A stretch of DNA of 6,506 nucleotides from Desulfonatronospira sp. (GTDB taxonomy: Bacteria > Desulfobacterota > Desulfovibrionia > Desulfovibrionales > Desulfonatronovibrionaceae). Below are positions 4,928 through 6,506 of this stretch, in pieces. The stretch is taken from contig PWSL01000032.1 of the NCBI GenBank assembly GCA_003563255.1, forward strand, positions 1-6,506. Reading direction: 5' to 3'. The position numbers were made by a program, and so were the translations under genes. A model generated the notes under the pieces. The model searched no databases, was not told the origin of the DNA, and saw nothing but the letters and a program-made list of their open reading frames with translations. Numbering within the stretch: position 1 is the first letter of the stretch; the number at the start of each line of letters is the position of its first letter.

Positions 4928-6133
4928 CTAAACTTTTTGACCCCTGACCACGTATACAGGGTCACTGACCCAGGTATGCCCGGTATGAGGGTCGTCCGCA
5001 GGACGCCACCAGTTGCGGATGCTGGTACTTTCCAGTTTTTCAAAGCTCTCAGCCTGCATCAAAAGGTCCAGAACAAAGCCGGTTCTCTCAAACTCGTGCA
5101 GTTCCTGCCAAAGGCGGACCACTTTGGGGGGAAACCAGCGGTTTGAAATACCCACCAGGAATATTCCTCCCGGACGAAGAACCCTGGCCACCTCGCGGGT
5201 AACGGCCAGGGGGCTGGTCAAGTACTCCACTGACAGGCTGCATAAAACTGCATCAAAGGAGTGATCCTCATAGGGCAGTTCCGGGTGGCGGTTCAAATCA
5301 TGTACCACATGCGAGTTCAGGACAGGATTGACCTGCATCTCCTCTGCATTGAGCCCCAGTCCGGCTACCTTGACCTGCAGATTCTGCGGGATGTGGGATG
5401 CAACACTGCTCATGAGATCGAGCACCTCCATGTCAGGCCTGAGCTCCCGGGCATACTGTCCGGCCAGGAATTCCCGGGCCTGGGAATCAATATGGTCAAT
5501 AAACCGTGGAGAAGTATAAAATCCGGTATCATCGGTGTCGTCGATTCTCTCAAAGGCGTAAGGAGAATAAAAATCTGTAGGTAAATGCCCCTGCCTGGCC
5601 TGCATACCAGGCCCACTTCCCAGGATTTCTTCCATCCAGTGATTCATTCTACCGCCGGTTTCACATTCCTTGGCCGCCAGGTCTTCCAGCCGCGCTCTGA
5701 CTTCCAGCCTGTAATCCGACAAGGGATGTGCGCAGTCAGCCTTAAGCTCAGTATTGTCTTTATAAACTACTCGGCAGGGCCGCATATCAGCACTGAAAAA
5801 TCCAGAACCTGAAAGCATGCCCCTGGGATAAAACCTGCCCCTGCAGGGCTGTACCGGCCTTCCTAAAAACTGGCGGCGCTGAAAGGTTTCCGGCCGTGTA
5901 CTGATAATGTCCTTTCCGTTTCTGGCCGGAACGGCCTGCCCGGGATCACAGGTTATGAAAGCTTCTCCGCCAGCCGGCTGACCCAGCAAAGCCTCCTTAA
6001 GGTCTTCAGGGAAAATATCCCTCCAGATATTGGCCTTTCCGGCCATGAAAAACTCACGATGTACAGCCTCGGGGCTTTCCCAACTGATTTCAAAGGTAAT
6101 GGCTGCCAGGCAATCATTGTCCAGTTTTTTCAT
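4928..6133 (-). CDS. Fusion protein: SlyD/FKBP-like peptidyl-prolyl isomerase domain + class I SAM methyltransferase
   Basis: The 401-residue product has two parts. Residues 5-150 have the layout of SlyD-like FKBP isomerases: FEISW near 14, GKANIWRDIFPEDLKEALLG (32-51), AGGEAFITCDPGQAVP (54-69), IISTRPETF (76-84), then GRFYPRGML (99-107) and, in place of the usual NHPLAG..L.F.V.V strand, CAHPLSDYRLEVRARL (134-149). Residues 175-401 are a class I methyltransferase of the type 11 fold: motif I VLDLMSSVASH (237-247), GLGLNAEEM (258-266), HDLNRHPELPYEDHSFDAVLCSLSVEYL (278-305) and RVLRPGGIFLV (317-327). Motif I lacks the usual GxGxG loop, a variant I recall from a subfamily with DLMSSWVSH. The substrate is unknown; no signal peptide is seen, so it is probably cytoplasmic. 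The ATG at 6133 follows AAGGAG by 3 bases, a short but usable spacing. A sigma-70-like promoter lies about 140 bp upstream. The isomerase assignment rests on pattern alone and its active site appears degenerate. Confidence 0.85.
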   Translation of the reverse strand: MKKLDNDCLAAITFEISWESPEAVHREFFMAGKANIWRDIFPEDLKEALLGQPAGGEAFITCDPGQAVPARNGKDIISTRPETFQRRQFLGRPVQPCRGRFYPRGMLSGSGFFSADMRPCRVVYKDNTELKADCAHPLSDYRLEVRARLEDLAAKECETGGRMNHWMEEILGSGPGMQARQGHLPTDFYSPYAFERIDDTDDTGFYTSPRFIDHIDSQAREFLAGQYARELRPDMEVLDLMSSVASHIPQNLQVKVAGLGLNAEEMQVNPVLNSHVVHDLNRHPELPYEDHSFDAVLCSLSVEYLTSPLAVTREVARVLRPGGIFLVGISNRWFPPKVVRLWQELHEFERTGFVLDLLMQAESFEKLESTSIRNWWRPADDPHTGHTWVSDPVYVVRGQKV

Positions 6134-6458
6134 CGTCTCCTTCTTTGCTCACCCTGAATTGGGTTCTGATGTTTAAACCGATGCACTTTACCCTGTTTTT
6201 ACAAACCTGCTTTAAATGTTACTAAGGGGACAGGCAGGTACTCAAGAATAACTCATAAAGAGTATATAATTTTGATTATTAATACTGTTTATTCCAGTGT
6301 CAACCAGTTTACTTGCGGTAATGCGGGACCAAACCACTTCTATGGACAATTCAGCCGAAAAGTTCTAAAGTGGGCTATGCCCGCAACCCAAAGAAGAAGA
6401 TTATTGAACCACAAAGACACGAAGGTCACTAAGCTTAAAACAGTAAGGAGGGTATTTT
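6134..6458. other. Divergent intergenic region with promoter and dispersed-repeat fragments
   Basis: No gene is seen between the methyltransferase start and 6459. Besides the minus-strand promoter, a perfect TATAAT lies on the plus strand at 6265-6270, but its -35 region (TCAAGA) is poor. GGGGACAGGCA at 6227-6237 resembles one end of the REP-like elements, without a partner. A sequence near 6407-6433 (ACCACAAAGACACGAAGG) resembles a motif often dispersed in bacterial intergenic DNA. Confidence 0.5.
6275..6303 (-). promoter_or_regulatory. Sigma-70-type promoter for the isomerase-methyltransferase gene
   Basis: On the minus strand a perfect TTGACA (6303-6298) is followed after exactly 17 bases by AATAAT (6280-6275), 5 of 6 matches to the -10 consensus. 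Transcription would start near 6268, leaving a leader of about 135 bases before the ATG at 6133. The surroundings are AT-rich. Confidence 0.6.
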
Positions 6459-6486
6459 TTGAAAACCGGGCAACGGTTTTCAAAAA
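6456..6486. repeat. Hairpin covering a putative start codon
   Basis: TTTTTGAAAACCG (6456-6468) and CGGTTTTCAAAAA (6474-6486) form a perfect 13-bp inverted repeat around the loop GGCAA. The stem contains the TTG at 6459 that follows a strong ribosome binding site. It could modulate translation; no poly-T tract follows it on either strand, which argues against a simple terminator. Confidence 0.7.
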
Positions 6487-6506
6487 GGCTGCCTTTTCAT
6501 TTGCCG
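6459..6506 (+). CDS. Possible N-terminus of a gene running off the window (16 codons)
   Basis: A full Shine-Dalgarno sequence, AAGGAGG at 6445-6451, is followed after 7 bases by a TTG, and the frame then reads MKTGQRFSKRLPFHLP to the window edge without a stop. The basic, short start could lead into a membrane segment or signal sequence, but too little is visible to name a product. The gene would be divergent from the methyltransferase. The call depends on the ribosome binding site alone, since a 16-codon open frame is expected by chance. Confidence 0.4.
   Translation, partial: MKTGQRFSKRLPFHLP

Overview
The window looks like a chromosomal piece of a sulfur-metabolising anaerobe, most likely a sulfate reducer of the Desulfovibrionales (Desulfobacterota). 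This is inferred from a PhsA/PsrA-type molybdenum oxidoreductase next to a pgk-tpiA-secG cluster, moderate GC content and repeat-rich intergenic DNA. Genus cannot be fixed from the sequence alone.

Layout. Positions 1-696 (+) are the C-terminal part of a thiosulfate/polysulfide reductase-like molybdopterin oxidoreductase. Positions 697-1008 are a tandem array of palindromic REP-like repeats ending in a fragment of an IS66-like element end. A hairpin at 1063-1091 separates this strand from a convergent tRNA-Leu(GAG) at 1146-1231 (-). Positions 1232-1534 hold nested inverted repeats around a third REP-like copy and a 62-bp miniature inverted-repeat element. From 1535 to 3859 (-) lies a compact operon transcribed pgk -> tpiA -> secG, with gaps of about 20 bp. 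Positions 3860-4927 carry no convincing gene: they hold hairpins, another REP-like element, three copies of a GTTCCCAGGCT palindrome, and a 180-bp non-coding element with IS66-type ends and a perfect 8-bp target duplication. Positions 4928-6133 (-) encode a two-domain protein, apparently a SlyD/FKBP-like domain fused to a class I methyltransferase. The final 370 bp hold a good minus-strand promoter for that gene and what may be the first 16 codons of a divergent + strand gene.

How the genes relate. pgk and tpiA are neighbouring steps of glycolysis/gluconeogenesis; secG encodes the small subunit of the Sec translocon. The order tpiA-secG-tRNA-Leu(GAG) matches an arrangement known in some gammaproteobacteria (secG-leuU in E. 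coli, tpiA-secG-tRNA-Leu in Pseudomonas). Here the secG-tRNA interval has been invaded by small mobile repeats, one of which may now act as the operon terminator.

I see no complete transposase, CRISPR array or defence system. The most notable items are the non-autonomous IS66-like elements, the REP-like family in the intergenic gaps, and the isomerase-methyltransferase fusion.
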